Shown in pieces: positions 1-10,259 of a DNA stretch of 64,000 nucleotides (position 1 is its first letter; the number at the start of each line of letters is the position of its first letter). This DNA comes from Pseudomonas corrugata (GTDB lineage: Bacteria > Pseudomonadota > Gammaproteobacteria > Pseudomonadales > Pseudomonadaceae): positions 100,323 to 164,322 of the forward strand of contig NZ_LHVK01000031.1 of assembly GCF_001269905.1 (NCBI RefSeq), in the 5' to 3' direction. The notes under the pieces are model-generated. The model made no database searches, was not told the origin of the DNA, and was given only the letters and a program-made list of their open reading frames with translations. Both the position numbers and the translations under genes were made by a program.

Positions 1-534
1 CTGGCACTGGCCGGCACGAAAGGCGCTGAAATCGTGAACCCCGACCAGGTACTGCGCGGCTTCAGCCATGCGCTCGACATCCAGCGGACGGTGGTTCCAG
101 GTGATTTCTTCGTTCAAGTGCGCCGGACGGATCTGGTCGTTGTAGATCACGTAGCGATAGCGCCGGGCAATGGCCTTGAAGCGTGCATGGAAATGTGCAG
201 GCATCACTTTGGCCCAACTGACGCTGACGTCATGGGGCAGGTTGATGTTGGCCCCCATGACCCAGGCTTTCATCGATCGCTCGACCTGGGTGTCGAAATG
301 CACCACCTGGCCGCAGGCATGCACGCCGGCATCGGTGCGTCCGGCGCAGTGCAGCGATACAGGGGAATCAGCGACTTTGGACAGCGCGCTTTCAAGGGTT
401 TCCTGCACGGTCGCAACGCCGGAGGCCTGGCGCTGCCAGCCGCGATAACGCGAGCCTTTGTATTCAACGCCCAAGGCGATCCGGAAAAAGCCGTCAGCCG
501 CCATTTCGGCAGCCGGATTGTCTATGTTTGCCAA
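1..534 (-). CDS. truA: tRNA pseudouridine synthase A (partial, C-terminus outside window)
   Basis: Only the first ~178 residues are inside the window. TruA makes pseudouridine at positions 38-40 of tRNA anticodon arms in the cytoplasm. The reverse strand reads GVEYKGSRYRGWQRQ near the N terminus, then CAGRTDAGVHACGQVVHF, which holds the catalytic Asp in the RTDAG loop. Two starts are possible: TTG at 534 (reading MANIDNPAAE...) or ATG at 504. I use the longer one, but neither has a strong ribosome site. It lies downstream of fimV on the same strand, the usual Pseudomonas order. Confidence 0.9.
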   Translation of the reverse strand, partial: MANIDNPAAEMAADGFFRIALGVEYKGSRYRGWQRQASGVATVQETLESALSKVADSPVSLHCAGRTDAGVHACGQVVHFDTQVERSMKAWVMGANINLPHDVSVSWAKVMPAHFHARFKAIARRYRYVIYNDQIRPAHLNEEITWNHRPLDVERMAEAAQYLVGVHDFSAFRAGQCQ

Positions 535-634
535 GGAATTACAGCCTGCTGAGGTACGCAAAGGCGGGCATTATAAGGCCGGTGGAGTGGGATGCCAGTG
601 TAACCGTTGATCCGCTGCTGGATGTGCCGGCCTC

Positions 635-775
635 ATCGCGAGCAGGCTCGCTCCTACAGGGCATCCGCAGCGCGCACAGAGCATTGTGGGAGCGGGCTTG
701 CTCGCGAAACGGTAGCCCAGCCAACATTGATGCTGCCTGACACACCGCCTTCGCGAGCAAGCCCGCTCCCACAGG
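635..775. repeat. REP cluster (three REP cores, two orientations)
   Basis: Three copies of the REP core occur at 635-660, 684-708 and 750-775, the last inverted relative to the middle one. They share GAGCAGGCTCGCTCC / GGAGCGGGCTTGCTC and fill the fimV-truA gap. The inverted pair can fold as one long hairpin (REPIN layout). Confidence 0.85.
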
Positions 776-796
776 ATTGCGCTTACATCCGAAATC

Positions 797-3400
797 TCAC
801 GCCAGGCGCGCGAGCATCTCCTGCGCTTCGCTCTTCTGGGTGGCATCGCCTTCGCTGAGGACTTCACCGAGGATGTCCCGGGCACCGTCGTGGTCGCCCA
901 TATCGATGTAGGCCTGGGCCAGGTCGAGCTTGGTCGCCACTTCATCGGTGCCGCTGAGGAAGTCGAAGTCCGGCTCGTCCTCGGCACTGGTCAGGGCGTC
1001 TTCGGCCGTAAAGGATGGCTGGCCAAGACTGTCGGAAAGTCGATCCAGCTCGGCGTTGACATCGTCCAGCTCGGACTCGAAGGGATCCTTCGGTGCGTCC
1101 ATCTCGTCAGCCAGGGACAGATCGAAATCCGCCGGCAGCTCGAGATCGTCAGCCGGGGTGTCGAGCAAGGCCGGCGCGTCGGCTGCAGGCTCTTCCAGCC
1201 CCTTGAGATCGTCGCTCAGGTCCAGCAGGAAATCTTCATCGTCCAGGGCTGGAGCCGGCGCATCGGCACCCAGGTCCAGATCGAACTCCGACAGATCGTC
1301 CAGGCTTTCGTTGGCTTCGGTCTGCTGCTTGAGCACCGATTCGAAGCTCAGATCATCGTCCATCGGAAAAGCATCCAGCTCCGGTACCGGCTCAGGGGCC
1401 GGCGCCGTCGGTGTGTTCTCCAGGTCATCCAGGCTCAGATCGAAGGCACTGTCCAGTTCTTCATTGGTTGCCGGCGTTTCTTCCAGCAGCTCCTTGACGT
1501 ACTGGGCGTCCAGCTCGGCAGCCACCGCCGCCGCAGCGAGGGTGGCGCTGGTGGCAACCACCATGGCCGGGAAGCGGCTCTTGAGTTGTTCGACCTGGGC
1601 GAAGTTCTCACCATTGGCCACCAGTTGGCGTTCCTGGGCGACAAACGCGTCGCGGTCGCCTTGCAGGCCGTAGACTTCCATCAACTTCAGACGCAGGTCG
1701 CTGCGTTGTGGCTCGGCCTTGATGCCCTGCTCGAGCTGATCGGCCGCCTGGTTCAAGCGACCCCGATCGATGTGGGCCTGGGCCTGGCCCAGGACGTCGT
1801 CGAAGCGATCGGCAGCCGGGGCGACCAATGGCGCGGCGATCGGCGGCGAGACCACTACCGGCGCGACCACAGGAGCCGGCTGGGGAGCGGGCTTGGGGGC
1901 CGGCGCAGGGGCTGGCTTAGGATCAAGCTTTACGCTTGGCGCTGGTACTTCAATGCCCTCGAAGCTGCTCGGGGGCAGATCGAGCTCCGGGGAGAAGTCG
2001 GCCTCCTCCTCGAGGGCTCGGGCCATGCGCAGGTGCTTCTCGGCTTCCTGCTGGGCCTTGCGGCGGCGGGCGAGCAACAACAGCAGCAACAGCAGGACCA
2101 ATACACCACCGCCGACCAAGCCGAGCAGGATCGGGTTGGTCAGCAGGTCGCTGTACTTCTGCTCGCTGGATACCGGCGAGGGCTCGGCCGGAGCAGCTGC
2201 TGGTGCCGCCTCGGGTGTCGCTTCAGGCGCAGCTTGCGGTGCAGCGGCAGGCGCCGGGACCTGTGCCGATGGCGCGGGCGTCAACTGCGCCGACATCGCC
2301 GGCGGTGCTTCGTTGGCTGGCGGAACTGCGGCACCTTCGGCCTGCATCTTCGCCAGCTGATTATTCTTCAGTTCGATCAGGCGCTGCAGCTTGTCCAACT
2401 GGCTCTGCAGATCCGCCATGCGGCTTTTCAGCTCTTCATTGTCACGACGAGCCGAGTCGAGGCTTTCCTGGGTGATCGCGAGCTTGTTGCTCAGGGCCTG
2501 GGCATCGCCGGCCGCCCCCTTGCCTTTGCCCTTGCCTGCCTTCGCCGACTCCGCCGTCACCAGGCTCAGGTTATCGCGACCGGCAGTCTGTGCCGGTGCG
2601 GCTTCGCCCTGACCACGCTTGGTCGCGTCCAGCTGCTGGCCGCCACGTGTCGCGGTCGCACGCCCTTGGCGCCCCTGCCGCCAGGCGGCGTTCTGCGCAG
2701 CCACTTCGGCAATGGCCTGGGGTTGCGGCAACGCAGTGCTTTGAACCGGGTCCGGCAGGCGCAGGACTTGGCCGGTCTTGAGCAGGTTGATATTGCCGTT
2801 GATGAAAGCGTGCGGGTTCAGCGCCTGGATCGCCAGCATGGTTTGCTGGACGGACCCGCCGTTGCGGGCCTTGGCGGCGATTTCCCAGAGGGTATCGCGC
2901 GGCGTGGTGGTGTACTGGGAAGGCTTGGTAGCGCCAGTAACCGGCGTCGACACCACCTGGGGTGGTTTCGGTCGGGCAGCCTCGGCTGCCTGGGGCGAGA
3001 ACTTGGACGGGTCGACCAGTACACTGTAGTCACGCAGCAAGCGGCCATTGGGCCACATCACCTGCACGAGGAACTTGACCAGCGGCGCGGACAGTGGCCG
3101 GCTGGAGGTCACCCGCAGGACGCTCTTGCCATTGGCATTGATCACCGGGGTGAAGGTCAGGTCATTCAGAAACGCCTGGCGGTCGACGCCGGCCTTGGCG
3201 AAATCCTCGGGCGAGGCCAGGCTCGGTACAACTTCGGCGGCGGTCAGTTGCTGGACATCGAGCAGCTCGATCTCGGCGACCAGAGGCTGGTTCGGCGTCG
3301 ACTTCAGGGTCAGTTCCCCGAGCCCGAGCGCTTGCGCCATACCGGAGGACAGCGCCGAGGCGGCCGCTATTGCTAACACCAGTTTGCGAACTTGAACCAT
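797..3400 (-). CDS. fimV: FimV/HubP-family polar landmark and pilus-assembly protein
   Basis: FimV is an inner-membrane protein with a peptidoglycan-binding part, needed for type IV pilus assembly and polar organisation. The 867-residue product has a signal peptide (about 1-25) and a conserved FimV N-terminal region. A LysM motif follows at about 165-215 (DTLWEIAAKARNGG), then a coiled coil at about 310-355. One membrane span at about 425-447 precedes RRRK. The cytoplasmic tail is long, very acidic and Pro/Ala-rich. The C-terminal FimV module (DLAQAYIDMGDHDGARDIL, about 825-867) has the TPR-like form seen in FimV/HubP. The start is ATG at 3400 behind GGAAGAGG. It sits between the asd paralogue and truA as in other pseudomonads. 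Confidence 0.95.
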   Translation of the reverse strand: MVQVRKLVLAIAAASALSSGMAQALGLGELTLKSTPNQPLVAEIELLDVQQLTAAEVVPSLASPEDFAKAGVDRQAFLNDLTFTPVINANGKSVLRVTSSRPLSAPLVKFLVQVMWPNGRLLRDYSVLVDPSKFSPQAAEAARPKPPQVVSTPVTGATKPSQYTTTPRDTLWEIAAKARNGGSVQQTMLAIQALNPHAFINGNINLLKTGQVLRLPDPVQSTALPQPQAIAEVAAQNAAWRQGRQGRATATRGGQQLDATKRGQGEAAPAQTAGRDNLSLVTAESAKAGKGKGKGAAGDAQALSNKLAITQESLDSARRDNEELKSRMADLQSQLDKLQRLIELKNNQLAKMQAEGAAVPPANEAPPAMSAQLTPAPSAQVPAPAAAPQAAPEATPEAAPAAAPAEPSPVSSEQKYSDLLTNPILLGLVGGGVLVLLLLLLLLARRRKAQQEAEKHLRMARALEEEADFSPELDLPPSSFEGIEVPAPSVKLDPKPAPAPAPKPAPQPAPVVAPVVVSPPIAAPLVAPAADRFDDVLGQAQAHIDRGRLNQAADQLEQGIKAEPQRSDLRLKLMEVYGLQGDRDAFVAQERQLVANGENFAQVEQLKSRFPAMVVATSATLAAAAVAAELDAQYVKELLEETPATNEELDSAFDLSLDDLENTPTAPAPEPVPELDAFPMDDDLSFESVLKQQTEANESLDDLSEFDLDLGADAPAPALDDEDFLLDLSDDLKGLEEPAADAPALLDTPADDLELPADFDLSLADEMDAPKDPFESELDDVNAELDRLSDSLGQPSFTAEDALTSAEDEPDFDFLSGTDEVATKLDLAQAYIDMGDHDGARDILGEVLSEGDATQKSEAQEMLARLA

Positions 3401-3611
3401 AGCCTCTTCCTTTGTTTGAACATTCCTCGGCCAGCGAGAAGGTATTGATGTCGCTGCCGCAAGGCATCTCGCAGAGCCCCGAAGCGACGGGGCACACGAT
3501 CGTTTCTACTCATGCCCGGGAACGTCCCCAGCGGGAGATTTTCGCCTTCAGCGTCCAGACCAAGCATAGCGCCCGGCTAGAATCATTCGACAAATTGTTG
3601 CCAAGTATCTT

Positions 3612-4622
3612 TTACAGCAGGTCTTTTATCAACAACTCCGCCACCTGCACTGCATTGAGCGCCGCGCCCTTGCGCACGTTATCCGTTGTCAGCCACATAT
3701 TCAGTTCCGTCGGGTCGTCGATACCACTGCGCACGCGCCCCACATACACCACATCCTGCCCCACCGCATCACCGACTGGTGTCGGGTAGTCACCCGCCTC
3801 CACCAACTCGATGCCGGGAGCCGCTTCCAGGGCTGCATTGACCTGATCCAGGTCGACGGCGTTCGCGGACTGCACGGTCACGCTAAAGCTATCGCCGAAA
3901 AACACCGGGGCTTGAATGCAAGTAACGGAAATCTTTAACAAAGGTTGATCCAGCACCAGGCGCAGCTCGCGTACCAGGCGCTTTTCCAGCTGCGTATGGC
4001 CCTGCTCATCCGGGGTGCCGACCTGAGCCAGCAGGTTGAACGCCATCTGGCGGTCGAAGAAAGTCGGCTCCAGTGGACGGGCGTTGAGCAGCTCGGCGGT
4101 CTGGCGCGCCAACTCGCTCACGGCGACACGCCCCTGGGCGGACACGGCGAGGCTGGCGGTCAGGCTGATGCGCTGCACATCCAGGCACTCACGCAACGGG
4201 GCCAGCGCCACGGCCAATGCGGTGGCCGATGCACTCGGACTGCTCACCTGGAACGGCTTGCCGAGGCCCGCCAGCACCTGGGCATTGGCCTCCGGCACGA
4301 TCTGCGGCGCCTGGTCCGGCGGCAGGGCACCGGACAGGTCGATGAGCGCACAACCGGCGGCGGTAGCACGCGGGGCGAAGCTCAGGGTCACCGCCGGACC
4401 GGCAGCGAAGAACACCAGTTGCACTTTGCCGAAATCGAACTCGTCGACTTCTCGCACCCGCACGTTTTTGTTGCGGAACATCACCGAACTGCCTGCCGAT
4501 TCACTGCTGGCCAGCAGGTGCAGGTTGCCGACGGGGAAATCCCGCTCTTCGAGAATCTGGACGAGGGTTTCGCCGACAGTACCGGTGGCGCCGATCACGG
4601 CAATATCAAAGGACTGGCTCAT
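3612..4622 (-). CDS. USG-1-type aspartate-semialdehyde dehydrogenase paralogue lacking the catalytic Cys
   Basis: The 336-residue protein has the aspartate-semialdehyde dehydrogenase fold: an NADP-binding GATGTVGETL at 11-20 and a C-terminal dimerisation domain. The active-site motif, normally PNCS, reads PSAS here, with Ala131 at the nucleophile position. The protein should therefore not catalyse the normal reductive dephosphorylation. Homologues are called USG-1 and usually lie beside fimV and a true asd. The true asd is immediately upstream (4890-6002). Its function is unknown. It may bind a ligand or partner, but that is inference. Confidence 0.88.
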   Translation of the reverse strand: MSQSFDIAVIGATGTVGETLVQILEERDFPVGNLHLLASSESAGSSVMFRNKNVRVREVDEFDFGKVQLVFFAAGPAVTLSFAPRATAAGCALIDLSGALPPDQAPQIVPEANAQVLAGLGKPFQVSSPSASATALAVALAPLRECLDVQRISLTASLAVSAQGRVAVSELARQTAELLNARPLEPTFFDRQMAFNLLAQVGTPDEQGHTQLEKRLVRELRLVLDQPLLKISVTCIQAPVFFGDSFSVTVQSANAVDLDQVNAALEAAPGIELVEAGDYPTPVGDAVGQDVVYVGRVRSGIDDPTELNMWLTTDNVRKGAALNAVQVAELLIKDLL

Positions 4623-4720
4623 GGGGTCTACCTCGGGTAATGCGTGGGGAGCGGCACTTTACCGGGTGGTTGGTATGCAGGCAATTGGTGGGGAGTTCTT
4701 GCGCTGATTGCACCAACCAA

Positions 4721-4812
4721 ATCGCGGGCAAGCCTTGCTCCCACAAGCCCGGTGCTCATTGAAGACCCACTGTGAGAGTTTCATTGTGGGAGCATAGCTT
4801 GCTCGCGATGGC
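4721..4812. repeat. Inverted REP pair (degenerate)
   Basis: ATCGCGGGCAAGCCTTGCTCCC at its left end and an inverted partner TGGGAGCATAGCTTGCTCGCG at its right end (each trimmed) flank about 40 bases. Both cores differ from the consensus by a few bases. It lies between asd and its paralogue. Confidence 0.7.
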
Positions 4813-4837
4813 GATCTCCCCAGACACACATTACCCA

Positions 4838-4873
4838 TAAAAAAACCCGCACCTCTCACAAGGCGCGGGTTCT
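4838..4873 (-). terminator. Rho-independent terminator after asd
   Basis: On the minus strand a hairpin with arms AACCCGC and GCGGGTT is followed by a run of T, 16 bases past the asd stop. It probably ends the leu-asd transcript. Confidence 0.8.
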
Positions 4874-4889
4874 TTCACAGCAGCAACGA

Positions 4890-6002
4890 TCAACGCTCGA
4901 GCAGGATCCGCAGCATGCGACGCAGCGGTTCGGCCGCGCCCCACAGCAGTTGGTCGCCGACGGTGAAGGCACCGACGAATTGCGAGCCCATGTTCAGCTT
5001 GCGCAGGCGTCCCACCGGCACGTTCAGGGTGCCGGTGACCTTGGTCGGGCTCAGCTCCTGCATGCTGGTTTCACGGTTGTTCGGCACCAGCTTGACCCAA
5101 GGGTTGTGCTGGCTGATCAGCCCTTCGATATCGGCGATCGGCACGTCCTTGTTCAGTTTGATGGTCAACGCCTGGCTGTGGCAACGCATGGCGCCGATGC
5201 GCACGCAGATGCCGTCCACCGGGATCGGGCTCTTGAAGCGACCGAGGATCTTGTTGGTTTCGGCCTGGGCCTTCCACTCTTCGCGGCTCTGGCCGTTAGG
5301 CAGTTCCTTGTCGATCCACGGGATCAGGCTGCCAGCCAGCGGCACACCGAAGTTTTCGGTCGGGTAGGCATCGCTGCGCATCGCTTCGGCGACCTTGCGG
5401 TCGATGTCCAGGATGGCGCTGGCCGGGTTGGCCAGGTCATCGGCGACGGCGGCGTGGGTCGCGCCCATCTGCTTGATCAGCTCACGCATGTTCTGCGCGC
5501 CGGCACCGGATGCCGCCTGATAGGTCATGGCGCTCATCCACTCCACCAGACCGGCTTCGAACAGACCGCCCAGGCCCATCAGCATCAGGCTGACGGTGCA
5601 GTTGCCGCCGATGTAGTTCTTGGTGCCGGCGTCCAGTTGCTGGTCGATGACCTTGCGGTTGACCGGGTCGAGGATGATTACCGCGTCGTCCTGCATACGC
5701 AGGCTCGAAGCGGCGTCGATCCAGTAGCCCTGCCAGCCGGCTTCGCGCAGTTTCGGGAAGACTTCGCTGGTGTAGTCGCCACCCTGGCACGTCAGGATCA
5801 CATCGAGAGTCTTGAGCTCTTCAATGCTGTAGGCATCCTTGAGCGCACCGGTGTCCTTGCCCACGGATGGGCCTTGGCCACCGACATTGGAAGTGGTGAA
5901 GAACACCGGCTCGATGAGATCGAAATCCTGCTCTTCCAGCATTCGCTGCATGAGCACGGAACCGACCATGCCCCGCCAACCGATCAGACCTACACGTTTC
6001 AT
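4890..6002 (-). CDS. asd: Aspartate-semialdehyde dehydrogenase
   Basis: Asd reduces beta-aspartyl phosphate to aspartate semialdehyde, the branch point to lysine/diaminopimelate, threonine and methionine. The 370-residue product begins MKRVGLIGWRGMVGSVLM, the NADP-binding loop. It carries the catalytic Cys in GGNCTVSLML and the substrate-binding segment around RIGAMRCHSQALTIKL. The open frame extends ten codons upstream, but ATG at 6002 matches the family length and N terminus. It follows leuB by 54 bases on the same strand and ends in a strong terminator. Confidence 0.96.
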   Translation of the reverse strand: MKRVGLIGWRGMVGSVLMQRMLEEQDFDLIEPVFFTTSNVGGQGPSVGKDTGALKDAYSIEELKTLDVILTCQGGDYTSEVFPKLREAGWQGYWIDAASSLRMQDDAVIILDPVNRKVIDQQLDAGTKNYIGGNCTVSLMLMGLGGLFEAGLVEWMSAMTYQAASGAGAQNMRELIKQMGATHAAVADDLANPASAILDIDRKVAEAMRSDAYPTENFGVPLAGSLIPWIDKELPNGQSREEWKAQAETNKILGRFKSPIPVDGICVRIGAMRCHSQALTIKLNKDVPIADIEGLISQHNPWVKLVPNNRETSMQELSPTKVTGTLNVPVGRLRKLNMGSQFVGAFTVGDQLLWGAAEPLRRMLRILLER

Positions 6003-6056
6003 CGCAACTGCACCTATACAAAAGTGGGCCACCGTCGAAGCGGTGGACCGGAGAGA

Positions 6057-7139
<1,083 letters not shown>

Positions 7140-7202
7140 GCTTTCCTCGTTTGTTGTACCGGCGCGCCAGGTTTTCTACTTCCGGGCAGACCAGGAAAAA
7201 TC

Positions 7203-7967
7203 CTATCGCTCAGCCCACAGCACCAGTACATCCGTACTGAAAGAACCATCGGCTTCAATCTCGAAATATTCACGCACTTCGTCGCCCATCGAACGCTGCA
7301 GCTCGAGTATCGCCGCGCGCATCACCTCGGGCGTGCGCATGCGCTCGACCCAGGAGCGGTATTCCAGGCGCAGGCGCTGGCGAGAGGTGCTGCTCACCTG
7401 CAACCCCGCTTCGCTGACCTGGCGTGACCACTCGGCCGCCGAATAATCGCGCACATGACTGGTATCGCGCAGCACCTCGACGCTTTGCAGGTAGGTATCC
7501 AGCAACGGCATGCCCGGCGACAGTACATCAATGAACGCCGCTACGCCGCCCGGCTTGAGCACCCGGCGCACTTCCCGCAACGCCACGCCCAGGTCGCCCC
7601 AATGATGCGCCGAATAGCGACTGAACACGAACTCGAACTCAGCGTCGGCGAATGGCAGGCGCTCGGCGGCACCGCACACGGTGGTGATGTTGCCCAGCCC
7701 ACGCTCCGCGGCCGCCGCAGCGACGACATCGAGCATCTGCCGGGACAGGTCATAGGCCACCACTTCACCAGCCAGAGGCGCCACGTGAAAACTCACGTGA
7801 CCGGCGCCGCACCCCAGATCCAGCACACGGGCATTGCCATGCCCAGCCAGGGCAGCCTGTAGCAGCGCGAACTCGGCACCCTGGGCGTGCACGGCACTGC
7901 TCAGATAGGCCGAGGCCTGTTCACCGAATTGCTTTTGTACAACCTGACTGTGGGCGGTGCTGGTCAT
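7203..7967 (-). CDS. Class I SAM-dependent methyltransferase embedded in the leu cluster
   Basis: The 254-residue protein has the class I methyltransferase fold: motif I VLDLGCGAGHVSFHV at about 50-64, an acidic motif II region VVAYDLSRQML, and FSRYSAHHW at the motif IV position. This is the Methyltransf_11/UbiE-like pattern, and the substrate cannot be told. It lies between leuD and leuB on the same strand, 63 bases before leuB, so it is probably co-transcribed with the leucine genes. A link to leucine synthesis is not established. Confidence 0.85.
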   Translation of the reverse strand: MTSTAHSQVVQKQFGEQASAYLSSAVHAQGAEFALLQAALAGHGNARVLDLGCGAGHVSFHVAPLAGEVVAYDLSRQMLDVVAAAAAERGLGNITTVCGAAERLPFADAEFEFVFSRYSAHHWGDLGVALREVRRVLKPGGVAAFIDVLSPGMPLLDTYLQSVEVLRDTSHVRDYSAAEWSRQVSEAGLQVSSTSRQRLRLEYRSWVERMRTPEVMRAAILELQRSMGDEVREYFEIEADGSFSTDVLVLWAER

Positions 7968-8006
7968 GGGATGTCCTTAGGGTGTTGTAGTGCCTGGGCT
8001 GGCCTC

Positions 8007-8084
8007 TTCGCGAGCCGGCTCGCTCCCACAGGGTTTTGGGTACACCGCAAATCCAATGTGGGAGCGAGCCTGCTCGCGATGGCG
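8007..8084. repeat. Inverted REP pair
   Basis: TTCGCGAGCCGGCTCGCTCCC faces GGGAGCGAGCCTGCTCGCGAT across about 30 bases, between leuD and the methyltransferase gene (cores shown partly). Confidence 0.85.
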
Positions 8085-8104
8085 TCGTCATGCCTTATGC
8101 GAAA

Positions 8105-8749
8105 TCAGACCTCGCGAAACAACCAAGGCTGGCTCGCCCGATGCTTCGCTTCAAACGCGGCAATCGCCTCACCGTCCTGCAGGGTCAAACCGATGTCGTC
8201 CAGGCCATTGAGCAGGCAATGCTTGCGGAACGCATCGATCTCAAAGCTCAGCACCTTGCCGTCGGGACGGGTCACGGTCTGGGCTGCAAGGTCGATCTGC
8301 AGTTGATAACCCGGGTTGGCCTCGACCTGCTGGAACAGCTCGTCCACTTCGGCGTCGCTGAGGATGATCGGCAGCAAACCGTTCTTGAAGCTGTTGTTGA
8401 AGAAGATGTCGGCGTAGCTTGGCGCGATGATGCTGCGGAAGCCGTATTCTTCAAGGGCCCATGGCGCGTGTTCACGGCTCGAGCCGCAACCGAAGTTCTC
8501 CCGGGCCAGCAGCACGCTGGCGCCCTGATAACGCTCGGCGTTGAGCACGAAGTCCTTGTTCAGTGGCCGCTTGGAGTTGTCCTGGTAAGGCTGGCCCACA
8601 TCCAGATAACGCCATTCATCGAACAGGTTCGGACCGAAGCCTGTGCGTTTGATGGACTTCAGGAATTGCTTGGGAATGATCTGGTCGGTATCGACGTTGG
8701 CACGATCCAGAGGCGCGACAAGACCAGTGTGCTGGGTAAAAGCTTTCAT
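8105..8749 (-). CDS. leuD: 3-isopropylmalate dehydratase small subunit
   Basis: LeuD with LeuC isomerises 2-isopropylmalate to 3-isopropylmalate. The 214-residue protein has the aconitase swivel-domain marks DRANVDTDQIIPKQFL near the N terminus and ENFGCGSSREHAPWAL at about 95-110, which binds substrate. Length is normal for the bacterial small subunit. It starts 13 bases after the leuC stop, so the two subunits are almost certainly translated from one message. Confidence 0.97.
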   Translation of the reverse strand: MKAFTQHTGLVAPLDRANVDTDQIIPKQFLKSIKRTGFGPNLFDEWRYLDVGQPYQDNSKRPLNKDFVLNAERYQGASVLLARENFGCGSSREHAPWALEEYGFRSIIAPSYADIFFNNSFKNGLLPIILSDAEVDELFQQVEANPGYQLQIDLAAQTVTRPDGKVLSFEIDAFRKHCLLNGLDDIGLTLQDGEAIAAFEAKHRASQPWLFREV

Positions 8750-8762
8750 GCTGCGCTCTCCT

Positions 8763-10181
8763 TCAGATCAATTCACGGACGTCGACGAAACGGCCGTTGA
8801 CGGCAGCCGCCGCGGCCATGGCCGGGCTGACCAGGTGGGTGCGCCCACCGGCGCCCTGACGGCCTTCGAAGTTGCGGTTGGAGGTGGAGGCGCAGTGCTC
8901 ACCCGACTCCAGGCGATCCGGGTTCATCGCCAGGCACATCGAACACCCTGGCTCACGCCACTCGAAACCGGCCTCGATGAACACCTTATCCAGCCCTTCC
9001 GCTTCAGCCTGGGCCTTTACCAGGCCCGAGCCCGGCACCACGATGGCCTGCTTGATGGTCGAGGCGACCTTGCGGCCCTTGGCGATCACCGCCGCGGCAC
9101 GCAGGTCTTCGATCCGTGAGTTGGTGCAGGAACCGATGAACACGCGATCGAGCTGAATATCGGTAATCGCCTGGTTCGCGCTCAAGCCCATGTACTTCAA
9201 GGCACGAACGATGGAGTCACGCTTGACCAGGTCCATCTCCTTGGCCGGGTCCGGTACGTTCTGATCCACCGCCAGGACCATCTCGGGGGAAGTGCCCCAG
9301 CTGACCTGCGGCTTGATCTGGGTCGCGTCGAGCTCGACCACCGTATCGAATTTGGCATCGGCGTCGGACACCAGGTCTTTCCAGGCCTCGACCGCCAAGT
9401 CCCATTCGGCGCCTTTCGGGGCGAACGGACGACCCTTGACGTACTCAACGGTCTTTTCATCGGCAGCCACCAGGCCCACGCGGGCACCGGCTTCGATGGA
9501 CATGTTGCAGATGGTCATGCGGCCTTCGACGGACAGGTCGCGGATCGCGCTGCCGGCGAACTCGATGGCATGGCCGTTACCGCCGGCAGTGCCGATCTTG
9601 CCGATCACCGCCAGGACGATGTCCTTGGCCGTCACGCCGAACGGCAGCTTGCCCTCGACGCGCACCAGCATGTTCTTCATTTTCTTGGCCACCAGGCACT
9701 GGGTGGCGAGCACATGCTCGACCTCGGAAGTGCCGATGCCGTGGGCCAGGGCACCAAAGGCACCGTGGGTGGAGGTGTGGGAGTCGCCGCAGACCACGGT
9801 CATGCCCGGCAAGGTCGCGCCCTGTTCCGGACCGATGACGTGGACGATACCCTGGCGCACGTCATTCATCTTGAATTCAACGATGCCGTATTCGTCACAG
9901 TTGTCATCGAGGGTCTGGACCTGCAAACGCGAAACCTGGTCGACAATGGCTTCGATACCGCCCTTGCGTTCCGGGGTGGTCGGCACGTTGTGGTCCGGGG
10001 TCGCGATGTTGGCATCGATCCGCCATGGCTTGCGTCCGGCCAGGCGCAGCCCTTCGAACGCCTGTGGCGAAGTCACTTCATGGATGATGTGACGGTCGAT
10101 ATAGATCAGCGCCGAGCCATCGTCGCGCTGCTTGACCAAATGCGAATCCCAGAGCTTGTCGTAGAGCGTTTTGCCGGCCAT
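8763..10181 (-). CDS. leuC: 3-isopropylmalate dehydratase large subunit
   Basis: The 472-residue large subunit carries the 4Fe-4S cluster of isopropylmalate isomerase. Cluster cysteines are visible in FIGSCTNSRIEDLR and in GCSMCLAMNPD. The substrate loop HGAFGALAHGIGTSEVEHV is also present. I start at MAGKTLYDKLWD (ATG 10181). The frame opens five codons earlier, but the family begins here. It is the first gene of the leftward leu cluster and diverges from a LysR regulator across a 156-base AT-rich gap. Confidence 0.97.
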   Translation of the reverse strand: MAGKTLYDKLWDSHLVKQRDDGSALIYIDRHIIHEVTSPQAFEGLRLAGRKPWRIDANIATPDHNVPTTPERKGGIEAIVDQVSRLQVQTLDDNCDEYGIVEFKMNDVRQGIVHVIGPEQGATLPGMTVVCGDSHTSTHGAFGALAHGIGTSEVEHVLATQCLVAKKMKNMLVRVEGKLPFGVTAKDIVLAVIGKIGTAGGNGHAIEFAGSAIRDLSVEGRMTICNMSIEAGARVGLVAADEKTVEYVKGRPFAPKGAEWDLAVEAWKDLVSDADAKFDTVVELDATQIKPQVSWGTSPEMVLAVDQNVPDPAKEMDLVKRDSIVRALKYMGLSANQAITDIQLDRVFIGSCTNSRIEDLRAAAVIAKGRKVASTIKQAIVVPGSGLVKAQAEAEGLDKVFIEAGFEWREPGCSMCLAMNPDRLESGEHCASTSNRNFEGRQGAGGRTHLVSPAMAAAAAVNGRFVDVRELI

Positions 10182-10259
10182 CAGACGGTTCCTCATCAGC
10201 TTGTTTCTATGCCCCGGATCTTGAACGACTCAATAACCCTTTGGCTTGTGAGGCTGATG

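Noticed and set aside
635..775. CRISPR-like spaced repeats
   Set aside because: The repeats are inverted REP cores with unequal spacing and no cas gene is near.
890..3376. Long forward-strand open frame opposite fimV
   Set aside because: Shadow of fimV, whose GC-rich codons leave stops rare on the other strand; composition rich in Arg/Gly/Leu with no domain.
8036..8800. Forward open frame across leuD beginning at a REP
   Set aside because: The start lies in the REP and the rest is antisense to leuD.
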